Shown piece after piece: positions 1-7,238 of a stretch of DNA of 64,000 nucleotides. A model generated the notes under the pieces. The model saw nothing but the letters and a program-made list of their open reading frames with translations, was not told the DNA's origin and did no database searches. The stretch is from UBA5066 sp048500275 (GTDB lineage Bacteria; Acidobacteriota; Thermoanaerobaculia; UBA5066), in assembly GCA_048500275.1 (NCBI GenBank), contig JASNYI010000001.1:806001-870000 (forward strand), given 5' to 3'. Both the position numbers and the translations under genes were made by a program. The first letter of the stretch is position 1; each line of letters begins with the position of its first letter.

Positions 1-1312
1 CGGCGATGGCCCGGAGGGACTCCTCGTTCGGTTTCGCGTAGCGCTGGGTCAGCGTGATCGTCGAGTGCCCGAGGGCGGATGCGATGACCTGGAGCGACAC
101 CCCCTCGGAGGCGAGCTGGGAGGCGAAGGTGTGGCGCATGTCGTGGGGCCGGAACCGGCGGGTGATGCCAGCGATCACTTTCGCGGTCGAGAACGCGAGG
201 GCGAAGATCGTCTCGGAGACCGGATGCCCGTCGGCATCGCTGAAGACGCGCGGGTGCTCGGGAGCGCGGGCACGGCACGCGAGGAGCGCCTCGCGGCACG
301 CGGTGCTGATGGGGATGACCGCGTCCTTGCGGGTCTTCTGCATCGTGACCCGGATGACGCCCGCGTCCAGGTCCACGCTCGACCACGCGAGGGCGAGGAG
401 GTCGCCCCGCCGGAGCCCCGTATGGAAGGCAACGACGAAGAGGGGGCGAAGCGCCTGGAACCGGGCGAAGGCTGCGGTGGTCGCCGGGTCGTCTGCGGGA
501 AAGCTCCCACGGAGCGTCTTCGGGCGACCGAGGAACCGGCTGCGTCCGCGTCGGGTGCCGGCCGGGCGGCCGGCTGCCGGGAGGGCGCGAAAGCCCGCCT
601 CGTCTTCGAATGATGCGAGGAAGCGGCGCTGTTCGTCCGCCGACGCCTCGAGCTTCAAGGGAGTCTCGGCCGCCTTCGGCCAGCGCCCGGCCGGAACGCG
701 CGGGAGGAGACCACGCCCATGGGCGTCCCGGAGGAGGAGGCGCAGCACCGTGAGGCAGCCGTTGATGGATGCAGGACGGAGGGACTGCCCCTTCCAGCGC
801 GGATGGGAGGACGTGTAGGACTTGAGGTATCCATGGAAGTCCTGCACCACCGGCATCGTGATGTCCGAAAGGTGCATCGCACCGAAGTAGGGACGAAGGT
901 GGTTCCGCACGAACTGCTCGTAGCTCGTCGCCGTCTTCTGCGTCACGCGGCTGCAGATCGCCTCCAGGTGGAGATCTAGGAACGCCGCGAACGTGAGAGA
1001 CCGCTTCGGGCGACCCCCGCGCGACGAGCGGGAGGCCTGGATGGCGTCGAGGATCTCGCGCTTGAACGCCTCGTCCACCGAGACGCCCCCAGCGAGAGAG
1101 GGCGTGTCGGGAACGGAGGTGGGACGCATCTGGAGCGCGTCGAGGACCTCCCGCTTGAACGCCTCGAAGTGCGCGAGCGCGACCTGCTCGCTCTCCGCCG
1201 GGATCGTCCGGCGCCGTCGTACCCGTCCGCCCGTCTTCGGCACGACGACCTCAAAGTGCGCTTTCCCGTCCGCGAACGCGAAGCCGACGCGACGCCCCGC
1301 TAGCCGCGGCAC
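1..1312 (-). CDS. Tyrosine recombinase (phage-type integrase), 3' end beyond window
   Basis: Site-specific recombinase of the lambda integrase family, expected to integrate or excise a mobile element by strand exchange through a catalytic tyrosine. About 437 residues are visible. A long N-terminal part (SAM-like core-binding region, about residues 90-190) precedes the catalytic domain. The first catalytic Arg is in GLRRGDLLAL near residue 300, the Lys region is QKTRKDAVIPIS, the H-x-x-R box is HDMRHTFAS near 390, then LGHSTITLTQRYAK with the nucleophilic Tyr near 424. The frame is still open at base 1, so only the tail is missing. I chose GTG at 1312 because GGGAGG lies six bases upstream and an in-frame stop precedes it. 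The gene points away from tRNA-Thr, whose 3' end is 233 bases away, the usual arrangement of an element integrated in a tRNA gene. Family call is secure; the element's identity is unknown. Confidence 0.9.
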   Translation of the reverse strand, partial: MPRLAGRRVGFAFADGKAHFEVVVPKTGGRVRRRRTIPAESEQVALAHFEAFKREVLDALQMRPTSVPDTPSLAGGVSVDEAFKREILDAIQASRSSRGGRPKRSLTFAAFLDLHLEAICSRVTQKTATSYEQFVRNHLRPYFGAMHLSDITMPVVQDFHGYLKSYTSSHPRWKGQSLRPASINGCLTVLRLLLRDAHGRGLLPRVPAGRWPKAAETPLKLEASADEQRRFLASFEDEAGFRALPAAGRPAGTRRGRSRFLGRPKTLRGSFPADDPATTAAFARFQALRPLFVVAFHTGLRRGDLLALAWSSVDLDAGVIRVTMQKTRKDAVIPISTACREALLACRARAPEHPRVFSDADGHPVSETIFALAFSTAKVIAGITRRFRPHDMRHTFASQLASEGVSLQVIASALGHSTITLTQRYAKPNEESLRAIA

Positions 1313-1544
1313 GGACGGCCTCCCGCCTGCCGCATGCGCCCGCGTCGAAGCCCTGCATCACACCGCGCCACCTCCTGCCCGAAAGGTGGAGCCGTACGAC
1401 GGACGAAGACGCGAACGGATCGGCACGAACCGCTGCGCGGCCGGAGCTTCGTTGAACTCTTTGAACTCGCCCGTGAACTCGGCGCCACACCCACCTCCCG
1501 GCCAGAGATGGGGACGACCTAAGTTCTTGTCACGGAGGGAAGTA

Positions 1545-1570
<26 letters not shown>
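1..1570. mobile_element. Probable end of an integrated element at tRNA-Thr
   Basis: The integrase gene and the non-coding stretch 1313-1544 lie directly beyond the 3' end of tRNA-Thr. Integrases of this family often recombine within the 3' half of a tRNA gene, leaving the intact tRNA at one end. The stretch 1313-1544 has no gene I can support and would hold the attachment region. The other end is outside the window, so the direct repeat of the tRNA 3' end that would prove integration cannot be seen. Confidence 0.45.
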
Positions 1571-1620
<50 letters not shown>

Positions 1621-1698
1621 TCGTACCCTTCCAAAGACCACGGCCATGCGCCGCGAGGGACGCGCATTCTAAGTAGGCCCCCTCCGGCGGTCAAGCGA

Positions 1699-2121
1699 TC
1701 AGGGGTCGACCCAGGGAAGCGACGGAAAGCAGAGCGGGCCGACCTTCCGCTCCAGCTCGTAGACGACGTTCTCCCTCGCGTCGATGGAGCGGTCCATCAG
1801 CTCCTTGCGGAGCTTCGAGTCGGGGACGCTTCGGATGGCCGCCTCGGCCTCGTCGAAGAGCGGCCACGTGAGGGCGTGGAGGACCTCGTGGAAGGCGTGG
1901 CGCCGAAGCGCCGCGAGAGACTCCTTCGAGACGAGCTCGGGGTCGAAGCTGACGATCCAGACCTTCCGGTCTTCGGTGCCGCGCATGGAGCGCTCGATGT
2001 CGAGGAGGCCGAACTGCTCGTGGACCTCTCCCGGCTGAACGACGAACTCGAGGTCGAGCTTCAGCCGCTTCTTCACGTACTCGAGGGCCTTCCGGACCCG
2101 AACCGCCTGCGCTCTCTTCAC
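1699..2121 (-). CDS. Small HExxH protein, putative metalloprotease-like, function unknown
   Basis: A 140-residue soluble protein with no signal peptide. Its only recognisable feature is AFHEVLHALTW near residue 77, an HExxH zinc-binding signature of the gluzincin/SprT-like kind, followed by a downstream acidic helix (FDEAEAAIRS) that could supply a further ligand. I do not recognise a named family. The start is GTG behind a GGGGG stretch. Upstream at 2190-2215 lies an unusually AT-rich patch containing TATAAA on the minus strand, the likely promoter. The gene sits alone between tRNA-Thr and the ECF sigma operon. Protease activity is inferred from one motif and may be wrong. Confidence 0.7.
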   Translation of the reverse strand: MKRAQAVRVRKALEYVKKRLKLDLEFVVQPGEVHEQFGLLDIERSMRGTEDRKVWIVSFDPELVSKESLAALRRHAFHEVLHALTWPLFDEAEAAIRSVPDSKLRKELMDRSIDARENVVYELERKVGPLCFPSLPWVDP

Positions 2122-2263
2122 GATCTACCCCCGTGGCGGGCCCATTCTGCCCGACGGGGCGGCGGTTCGGGAACCCATTCGCCGCAGCACGTAAATTTCA
2201 TTTATACAATGAGTTACGCTGGCACGAACAGTGTCGGGCGACTCCCGGAAGGGGGCCGGGGGA

Positions 2264-3307
2264 CTACCGGAGCCGCACCCGGACCTCCACCGCCCCTGCG
2301 CTTCCGGCGGCCTCGGCGGGGGCGAAGGAGAGCCCCTTCAGCCTGTCGGCGAGGCCCGCAGGCTCCGCGCCCGACCCGCCGACGAGGCGAACGACCCCGG
2401 TGACGCGTCCGGAGGCGCTCAGGCCGAGGCGATAGCTTCCCTCGAAGGGACCGGAGAGACCCTCCAGCCCGAGAGGGGGGACGGGGCGAAGGACGCCGGC
2501 CGAATCGCCGACGACGTCGACCGTCGCGACGGAAGGGGCCGGGGCGGCGGCGAGGCGAGCGCGCGTGGCGTCGAGCCCGGAGGCCGACTTCTGCATCGCC
2601 ACCCGCTCTTCGGCCCCGGCTTCGGCCCGGCCGCCGGGACCGGAGTCGGCCGCAGGGGCGACCGACGGGAGAGACGTCGTGTCGCGCTCGGGAGCGAAGG
2701 CGGTCTCCTCCTTTTCGCGAGGCGCCTCGGCCGACGCGACGAGGACGGGCTCCTGCCGCGCGGCCGGCTTCGGCGCCTCGTTGCGGGCGCGGGCCGGTTC
2801 GGCGGCGGGTCCGGCGGCGGGGGCCGACGCGGGTGCGGCCTCCTTCTTCGCGGTCTCGAGGAAGTAGACGTCCACCCGGCCTTCGTCGACGGGGGCCGGG
2901 GCGGCGGCCTCCCCCGCCGCCGCGACGGTCGCGGTCGGCGTCGGAGACTGTCGGAGCGAGGAGACGACGACGGCCATGCTGATGCCGAGGACGACGATGC
3001 CGACCGTCGCGGGCCGGAAGTAGAAGCCGTAGCGCTGGAGGACCGCCGTGAAGCCCTGCGTGTCGGCCTCCACCTGGACCTGGACGCGCGTCCCCAGCGC
3101 GAAGGGGGGCTCGGGATCGGGAAGCTCCCCGAGCCGGCCGACGACCCGCGCCATGGCGTCGTAGCGGGCGCGGGCGGACGGGTCGGCCGCGAGGAGGGCG
3201 TGCAGCTCGCGCTCCTCCTCGCCGGTCAGGTCTCCGTCGAGGGCGCGCGAGATCTGGAGGTCGAGGTCGCCCGTCACGAGGGGCCGGGGCTGGGGATTGG
3301 CGCTCAC
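2264..3307 (-). CDS. Putative membrane anti-sigma factor with TonB-like C-terminal region
   Basis: 347-residue partner of the ECF sigma factor upstream. The GTG start overlaps the sigma stop codon as GTGA, so the two are co-translated. The N-terminal cytoplasmic part (about 1-85, DLTGEEERELHALLAADPSARARYDAM) resembles anti-sigma factors with compact helical sigma-binding domains. One membrane helix follows at about 95-118 (RPATVGIVVLGISMAVVVSS), then a long Ala/Pro/Glu-rich periplasmic stretch. The last 70 residues (LKGLSFAPAEAAGSAGAVEVRVRLR and preceding strands) resemble a TonB C-terminal fold, unusual for an anti-sigma factor. No zinc-binding HxxxCxxC motif is seen. The anti-sigma role rests mainly on context. 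Confidence 0.7.
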   Translation of the reverse strand: MSANPQPRPLVTGDLDLQISRALDGDLTGEEERELHALLAADPSARARYDAMARVVGRLGELPDPEPPFALGTRVQVQVEADTQGFTAVLQRYGFYFRPATVGIVVLGISMAVVVSSLRQSPTPTATVAAAGEAAAPAPVDEGRVDVYFLETAKKEAAPASAPAAGPAAEPARARNEAPKPAARQEPVLVASAEAPREKEETAFAPERDTTSLPSVAPAADSGPGGRAEAGAEERVAMQKSASGLDATRARLAAAPAPSVATVDVVGDSAGVLRPVPPLGLEGLSGPFEGSYRLGLSASGRVTGVVRLVGGSGAEPAGLADRLKGLSFAPAEAAGSAGAVEVRVRLR

Positions 3308-3903
3308 GAAAGCTCCTCCACGAGGGCGGCCCGACCGCGGGCGATCCGGCTCCTCACCGTCCCGATCGGGACACCCAGCACGCGTGCGATGTCGTCGTAG
3401 GAGAGGCCCTCGAGGTCGCGCAGGACGACGGCGTGGCGGAACTCCTCGGGGAGGTTCCGGATCGCCTTCCGGAGGCGGACCCGCTGCTCGAGGGCCACGG
3501 CCTGCTCCTCGGGGGAGGCGGACGGGTCGGGCGCCTCGTCCCCCGGCCACGGCTGGTCCTCTTCGGCGGAGGCGTGCCGGGTGGCGAAGACCTTCCGCAT
3601 CCGCGCGAGCGATCCCTGGCGGGCCTTCGCGCGGTTGAGGGCGATGGTGTAGAGCCAGGTCTTGAGCGAGGCGTCTCCCCGGAACTTCTCGAGCCCCCGC
3701 CACGCCCTGAGGAACGTCTCCTGGACGACCTCCTCGGCCTCCCACGGCCCGACGAGCCGGGTGGCAAGGGCGAAGACCATTCCCGAGTAGTGCCTCACGA
3801 TCTGCTCGAACCCGGTGGGGTCGCCCCCGAGGAACCGGGCGACGGCCTTCTCGTCTCCGGGCCAGTTGCGGCTCTCCGAGGCGGAATGCGCGGGAAGGAT
3901 CAC
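3304..3903 (-). CDS. ECF-type RNA polymerase sigma factor
   Basis: A sigma-70 family factor of the extracytoplasmic-function class. Region 2 runs from DEKAVARFLGGDPTGFEQIVRHY to LVGPWEAEEVVQETFLRAWRGLEKF. Region 4 holds LPEEFRHAVVLRDLEGLSYDDIARVLGVPIGTVRSRIARGR with a clear helix-turn-helix. I chose GTG at 3903 (199 residues, usual family size) because a GAGAAT -10-like hexamer lies seven bases upstream, as at other leaderless genes here; an in-frame GTG at 3969 would add 22 residues with no homology to sigma region 2. It is followed, with a 4-base overlap, by its likely anti-sigma factor. The regulon cannot be read from the sequence. Confidence 0.92.
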   Translation of the reverse strand: MILPAHSASESRNWPGDEKAVARFLGGDPTGFEQIVRHYSGMVFALATRLVGPWEAEEVVQETFLRAWRGLEKFRGDASLKTWLYTIALNRAKARQGSLARMRKVFATRHASAEEDQPWPGDEAPDPSASPEEQAVALEQRVRLRKAIRNLPEEFRHAVVLRDLEGLSYDDIARVLGVPIGTVRSRIARGRAALVEELS

Positions 3904-4023
3904 GGCGCGGATTCTCCCACGGGGCTCCCCTCTCTGGCCGGGCTCGAAGGCGAGGACGCGGGCCGTCACGAGACTGTCTCCACGCCCCGTGAGACCCGGA
4001 AGGGGGTGCGGGAGTTCCCGAGG

Positions 4024-4470
4024 TCAGCGCTTTCCGAGGAGCCGCTGGGCCGTCGCCTCGTGCCGGAACCGGAACATCCGCTTGAGGTCGGGCCGGAGGA
4101 AGGCGAGGTCGACGAGCCGCCCGCCGAGGAAGGCGAGCGGGACCTCGTAGTCGACACGATCGACGAGCGCCCCCTCCTCGAAGACGTGCTCGTGCCGCCA
4201 GCGGGAGAACGGCCCCTTCACCTGGACGTCCACGAACCGGAAGGGTGGCTCCCACGCCTCGATCCGCGACACCCACCGGAACGGGATTCCGAAAGGCGCG
4301 ACCTCGATCACGACGACCGCCCCCTCGGAGATCGTCTCGGGGCGGTCGACGACCCGGACCTTCTTGCCGGGGGGCGAGAGCCATTCCAGGACGCGGGGGT
4401 CGGCGTGGAACGCGGCGATGTCCTCGCGTGCAACGCCCGGAAGATCGAGGCGGAACTCGAGGGAAGGCAC
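4024..4470 (-). CDS. SRPBCC / polyketide cyclase-dehydrase-like protein
   Basis: 148-residue protein of the START/Bet v1 helix-grip class (SRPBCC). It starts with the beta strand MPSLEFRLDLPG, then the helix AREDIAAFHADPRVLEWLSPPG and alternating strands such as FRWVSRIEAWEPPFRFVDVQVKGPFSRWRHEHVF, and ends with a long C-terminal helix (LKRMFRFRHEATAQRLLGKR). Family members bind hydrophobic ligands or act as ligand-binding folds without one shared reaction, so no substrate is proposed. Similar proteins are sometimes fused to sugar-nucleotide epimerases. Start is GTG. It lies 54 bases past the sigma gene's longest frame and 12 bases downstream of the gene at 4482-5138, so the two are probably one transcript. 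Confidence 0.75.
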   Translation of the reverse strand: MPSLEFRLDLPGVAREDIAAFHADPRVLEWLSPPGKKVRVVDRPETISEGAVVVIEVAPFGIPFRWVSRIEAWEPPFRFVDVQVKGPFSRWRHEHVFEEGALVDRVDYEVPLAFLGGRLVDLAFLRPDLKRMFRFRHEATAQRLLGKR

Positions 4471-4481
4471 GGCGGGGGACG

Positions 4482-5138
4482 TCAGCTCGCGGGCGGGCCC
4501 GGGGTCGGAGTCGGGGTGGGAACCGGGGTCGGAGCCGGGGGAACCGGCGTGACGAGGAAGACCCTCGGGGCCGGGGCGCGGGCCGTCAGGAGGAAACCCG
4601 GAGAGCCCATGCCGCGGGTGGCGGCCGAGGCGGCGTCGTTGCCGATGGCGATCGGCAGCGGCGCCTGGGCCGGCGATTCGCCGATGGTCAGGATGTCGCC
4701 GTCGCCGAAGGAGAGGATCCGCTTCGCCGACGTCTCCGGCTTCTCGCCTCCTTCAGGGGTGGCGTCGGAGTAGCCGAAGACGTCGATCGCCTCCTTCAGG
4801 CCGATGAGCTTCGGGACGTTGACGAGGGAGGACCCGGCGACGACGAACGGCACGGAGCTGCGCGAGTGGATCCGGCGGTCCACCGACGCCTCGACGAAGG
4901 CGCTGTCGATCCCCTCGGGGACGATGAAGCTGGGGCGGCGTCCCGGCTCGACGAGAAGGGGGACGACGCGACCGCCGAAGCGGACGACGGCCCCCTTCGG
5001 GAGCGGGCTCGTGATCGTTACGCGCGTCCCCGACGTCCCCACCTGCGGCTCGAACTCCAGGAGGGACTCCTGGGCGCTGGCCGGGACTGCGGCTGCGAGC
5101 GCAAACGCGAGCGCCGTCGCGCGAATGAGGTCCTTCAT
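4482..5138 (-). CDS. Secreted protein with IPT/TIG-like strands and Pro/Thr tail
   Basis: 218-residue exported protein. The signal peptide is clear (MKDLIRATALAFALAAAVPASAQE). The first mature part, LEFEPQVGTSGTRVTITS followed by GAVVRFGGRVVPLLVE, has the layout of an IPT/TIG immunoglobulin-like domain, in which a conserved start leads to 'GtxVtI' and 'V.fGg'. The end is a low-complexity tail of PTPTP repeats after residue 190. Start ATG 5138 was chosen because it begins the signal peptide and has GTGAGG upstream; a longer frame to 5174 would bury the signal. Function unknown; a surface-binding role is only a guess. Confidence 0.7.
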   Translation of the reverse strand: MKDLIRATALAFALAAAVPASAQESLLEFEPQVGTSGTRVTITSPLPKGAVVRFGGRVVPLLVEPGRRPSFIVPEGIDSAFVEASVDRRIHSRSSVPFVVAGSSLVNVPKLIGLKEAIDVFGYSDATPEGGEKPETSAKRILSFGDGDILTIGESPAQAPLPIAIGNDAASAATRGMGSPGFLLTARAPAPRVFLVTPVPPAPTPVPTPTPTPGPPAS

Positions 5139-5236
5139 GCGCCTCACATTAGCCTTACGCTCGGAGCCCCGCAACAGACGTGAGACGATTCCGCCCGCAT
5201 GTCGCGGCGGAGCCGACAGGCGTGAAGGAGCTGCCG

Positions 5237-5905
5237 ATGGCCCTCCTGGCGGGCTTTGCCGTAGGCCTCTTCGGCGCGATCCCGCCCGGGCCCGTGAACC
5301 TCAACGTCATCCGGAAGGCCTCGAGGAACGAGACGCGGGAGGCCGTGCGCGTCGCCCTCGGGGCGGCGCTCGTCGACACGGTGATCTGCGGGTTCGTGGC
5401 CATGGGCTTCGGGTGGGCGCTCGAGAAGGTCGTCACGAACCCCTGGACGCGGCTCGGCCTCGCGCTCTTCCTCCTCGCCGGGGGGCTGAAGATCCTCTTC
5501 CTCGACCCGAGGCGGGAGGCCGAACGAAACGGCGTTCCGGCGGGCCTGACGGCCCCGCCGAAGGAGGTCTCCGGCTTCCGGTTCCCGCTCCTCGTGGGGG
5601 TCCTTCAGGGAGCCGCGAACCCGGCGCTCCTCGTGAACTGGACGCTCCTCATCTCGTTCCTCGTCGGTCACCGGCTCCTCCCCGCCGGCCTCCTCCCGGC
5701 GGGAGTCTTTGCCGTCGGCGTCGGCCTCGGCGTCTTCACCTGGTTCCTGGTCCTGGTGGAGCTCGTCGAGAGGCTGAGGAAGCACCCGGCCGGTGAGTGG
5801 ATCCACAAGTCGAGCTTCGCCGCCGGGGTCATCCTCCTCGGCTTCGGGCTCTACTTCACCTGGCGCTCGGTGGCCGAGTTCGTGTCGGGGGCCTGGATCC
5901 CGTAG
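5237..5905 (+). CDS. LysE/RhtB family exporter
   Basis: 222-residue inner-membrane protein of the LysE superfamily, which exports amino acids or other small metabolites by proton exchange. The hallmark N-terminus MALLAGFAVGLFGAIPPGPVNLNVIRKAS contains the family motif GxxPGPxNL. Further hydrophobic segments are ALVDTVICGFVAMGFGWAL, LGLALFLLAGGLKILFL, PLLVGVLQGAANPALLVNW, LPAGVFAVGVGLGVFTWFLVLVEL and SFAAGVILLGFGLYFTW, giving about six helices. The ATG at 5237 has AAGGAG six bases upstream, so I prefer it to in-frame starts upstream. It is divergent from the secreted-protein gene at 4482-5138. Substrate cannot be predicted. Confidence 0.88.
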   Translation: MALLAGFAVGLFGAIPPGPVNLNVIRKASRNETREAVRVALGAALVDTVICGFVAMGFGWALEKVVTNPWTRLGLALFLLAGGLKILFLDPRREAERNGVPAGLTAPPKEVSGFRFPLLVGVLQGAANPALLVNWTLLISFLVGHRLLPAGLLPAGVFAVGVGLGVFTWFLVLVELVERLRKHPAGEWIHKSSFAAGVILLGFGLYFTWRSVAEFVSGAWIP

Positions 5906-5929
5906 GGAGTCCCCGTCCGTGTGATACTT

Positions 5930-5952
5930 TTTCGAGGTACGAGCACTCGAAA
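5930..5952. repeat. Inverted repeat upstream of the DUF11/IPTL gene
   Basis: TTTCGAG at 5930-5936 and CTCGAAA at 5946-5952 form a perfect 7-bp inverted repeat around 9 bases. It lies between the LysE gene end (5905) and the ATG at 6020, directly after GTGATACT, which could be an extended -10. It could be an operator or a 5' UTR hairpin. Confidence 0.4.
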
Positions 5953-6019
5953 GCAACTCGGCCCGACAGCGCCCAGACCTCGCATCGGAGCCGGCACGAA
6001 TCGACAGGAGGAGTGACCT

Positions 6020-7123
6020 ATGGAGATCGCCTATCTGAAGCTCGCGGCGCGAGCCTCGCTCGCGCTCCTGCTCTTGCAGGGGGCGACGGCTCTCGCCCAG
6101 CCCGCACCCGGGTTCAACGACGACGGGACCGTCGCCGTCCCGGCGGCGCCGGCGCCACCGGGCCCCACGGCGCCGCTCGCCCCTGGCTCGCTCACGACCC
6201 TCTTCGCCACGAACAACCAGTTCGCCGGAAACACGTTCGACCTCGTCCCGGCCGTCGACATGACGATCACGAGCTTCGACGTGAACCTGGACCCGCCGGG
6301 GACGCTGACGACGATGGCGATCTACTGGCGTACCGGCACGGCGAACGGCTTCGAGAACGACCCGACGGGCTGGACCCTCCTCGGGACCGCCGACGTGACG
6401 CCCGCCGGAGCCAACATTCCGACACCCGTCCCGATCGGCGGGCTCGCCCTGACCGCCGGCAACACCTACGGCATCTACGTCGACGTCCAGAGCTACCCGT
6501 CGGCCTCTCTGCTCTACACGAACGGCGGCCCGACGACCTACTCGAACGCCGACCTCTCCCTGACGACCTACCACGGTAAGGGGAACCCGGCCTTCACGGG
6601 GGCCACCTTCTTCCCGCGCCAGTGGAACGGGACCGTTTACTACGACACGGTTGATGCCGTGGCGGACCTCTCCCTCACGAAGACGGGCGCCCCCGCGATC
6701 GTGGCCCCCCTGGGCACGGTGACCTGGACGCTGACGGTCACGAACAACGGCCCCGGCCCGGCCTCGAACACCGTCGTCACCGACACCCTGCCCGCCGGCT
6801 TCAACTGGACGAGCGACAACTGCGCCGCCGGGCCGCCGGCCGGAGACACGCTCACCTGGAACGTCGGCCTCCTCGCCAACGGCGCCTCCGCGTCGTGCCA
6901 GGTGGTCGGCCAGGTCTGGGCCGCCTCCGGGGAGGCCGTCGTCAACAACGCCTCCGCCTCGAGCGACGCGACCGACCCGACGGCGGCCACCGCGGCGGCG
7001 ACGGTCCTCGTCGACGGCAGCCTCGCCGCCGTCCCGACGACGTCTCAGGCCGGCCTCGCGGCCCTCGTCGTCCTCCTCGCGGGAGCCGCGCTCCTCGCTC
7101 TCCGGCGCGCTCCGCTCGCCTGA
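6020..7123 (+). CDS. Exported DUF11 protein with IPTL/PEP-CTERM-like sorting tail
   Basis: 367-residue surface protein. The signal peptide (about 1-27, ends TALAQ) is followed by a beta-rich domain to about residue 210 that resembles choice-of-anchor folds (NNQFAGNTFDLVPAVDMTITSF). A DUF11 repeat follows at about 213-325 (ADLSLTKTGAP to TVTNNGPGPASNTVVTDTLPAGFNW). The C-terminus VPTTSQAGLAALVVLLAGAALLALRR has the tripartite form of IPTL-CTERM tails: VPT motif, hydrophobic helix, basic end. Such tails are cut and processed by rhombosortase/exosortase-type systems; no such enzyme is in this window. The start has a strong AGGAGGAG site. The terminator at 7151 ends the transcript. Confidence 0.82.
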   Translation: MEIAYLKLAARASLALLLLQGATALAQPAPGFNDDGTVAVPAAPAPPGPTAPLAPGSLTTLFATNNQFAGNTFDLVPAVDMTITSFDVNLDPPGTLTTMAIYWRTGTANGFENDPTGWTLLGTADVTPAGANIPTPVPIGGLALTAGNTYGIYVDVQSYPSASLLYTNGGPTTYSNADLSLTTYHGKGNPAFTGATFFPRQWNGTVYYDTVDAVADLSLTKTGAPAIVAPLGTVTWTLTVTNNGPGPASNTVVTDTLPAGFNWTSDNCAAGPPAGDTLTWNVGLLANGASASCQVVGQVWAASGEAVVNNASASSDATDPTAATAAATVLVDGSLAAVPTTSQAGLAALVVLLAGAALLALRRAPLA

Positions 7124-7144
7124 GTTCCCGGAAACCCTCCGAAG

Positions 7145-7190
7145 GAGAAAGACGCCCGCGGCCCCCGGGTCGCGGGCGTCTTCGTTTCCG
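7145..7190. terminator. Bidirectional intrinsic terminator
   Basis: GACGCCCGCG (7151-7160) pairs with CGCGGGCGTC (7171-7180) around a GC-rich loop. It is followed by TTCGTTT on plus and by TTTCTCC on minus. It separates the convergent DUF11 gene (ends 7123) and the acetate operon (ends 7239). Confidence 0.8.
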
Positions 7191-7238
7191 GGCTCGACCA
7201 CGGAACCGAGCCTCGGCTCCGCGCCCGGACGGGCTCCC

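Noticed and set aside
2264..4384. A continuous open frame of about 700 codons on the minus strand
   Set aside because: Only its 3' part (from GTG 3307) has protein features. The 5' part is the sigma gene read in the wrong frame, and the true sigma frame has full sigma-70 motifs.
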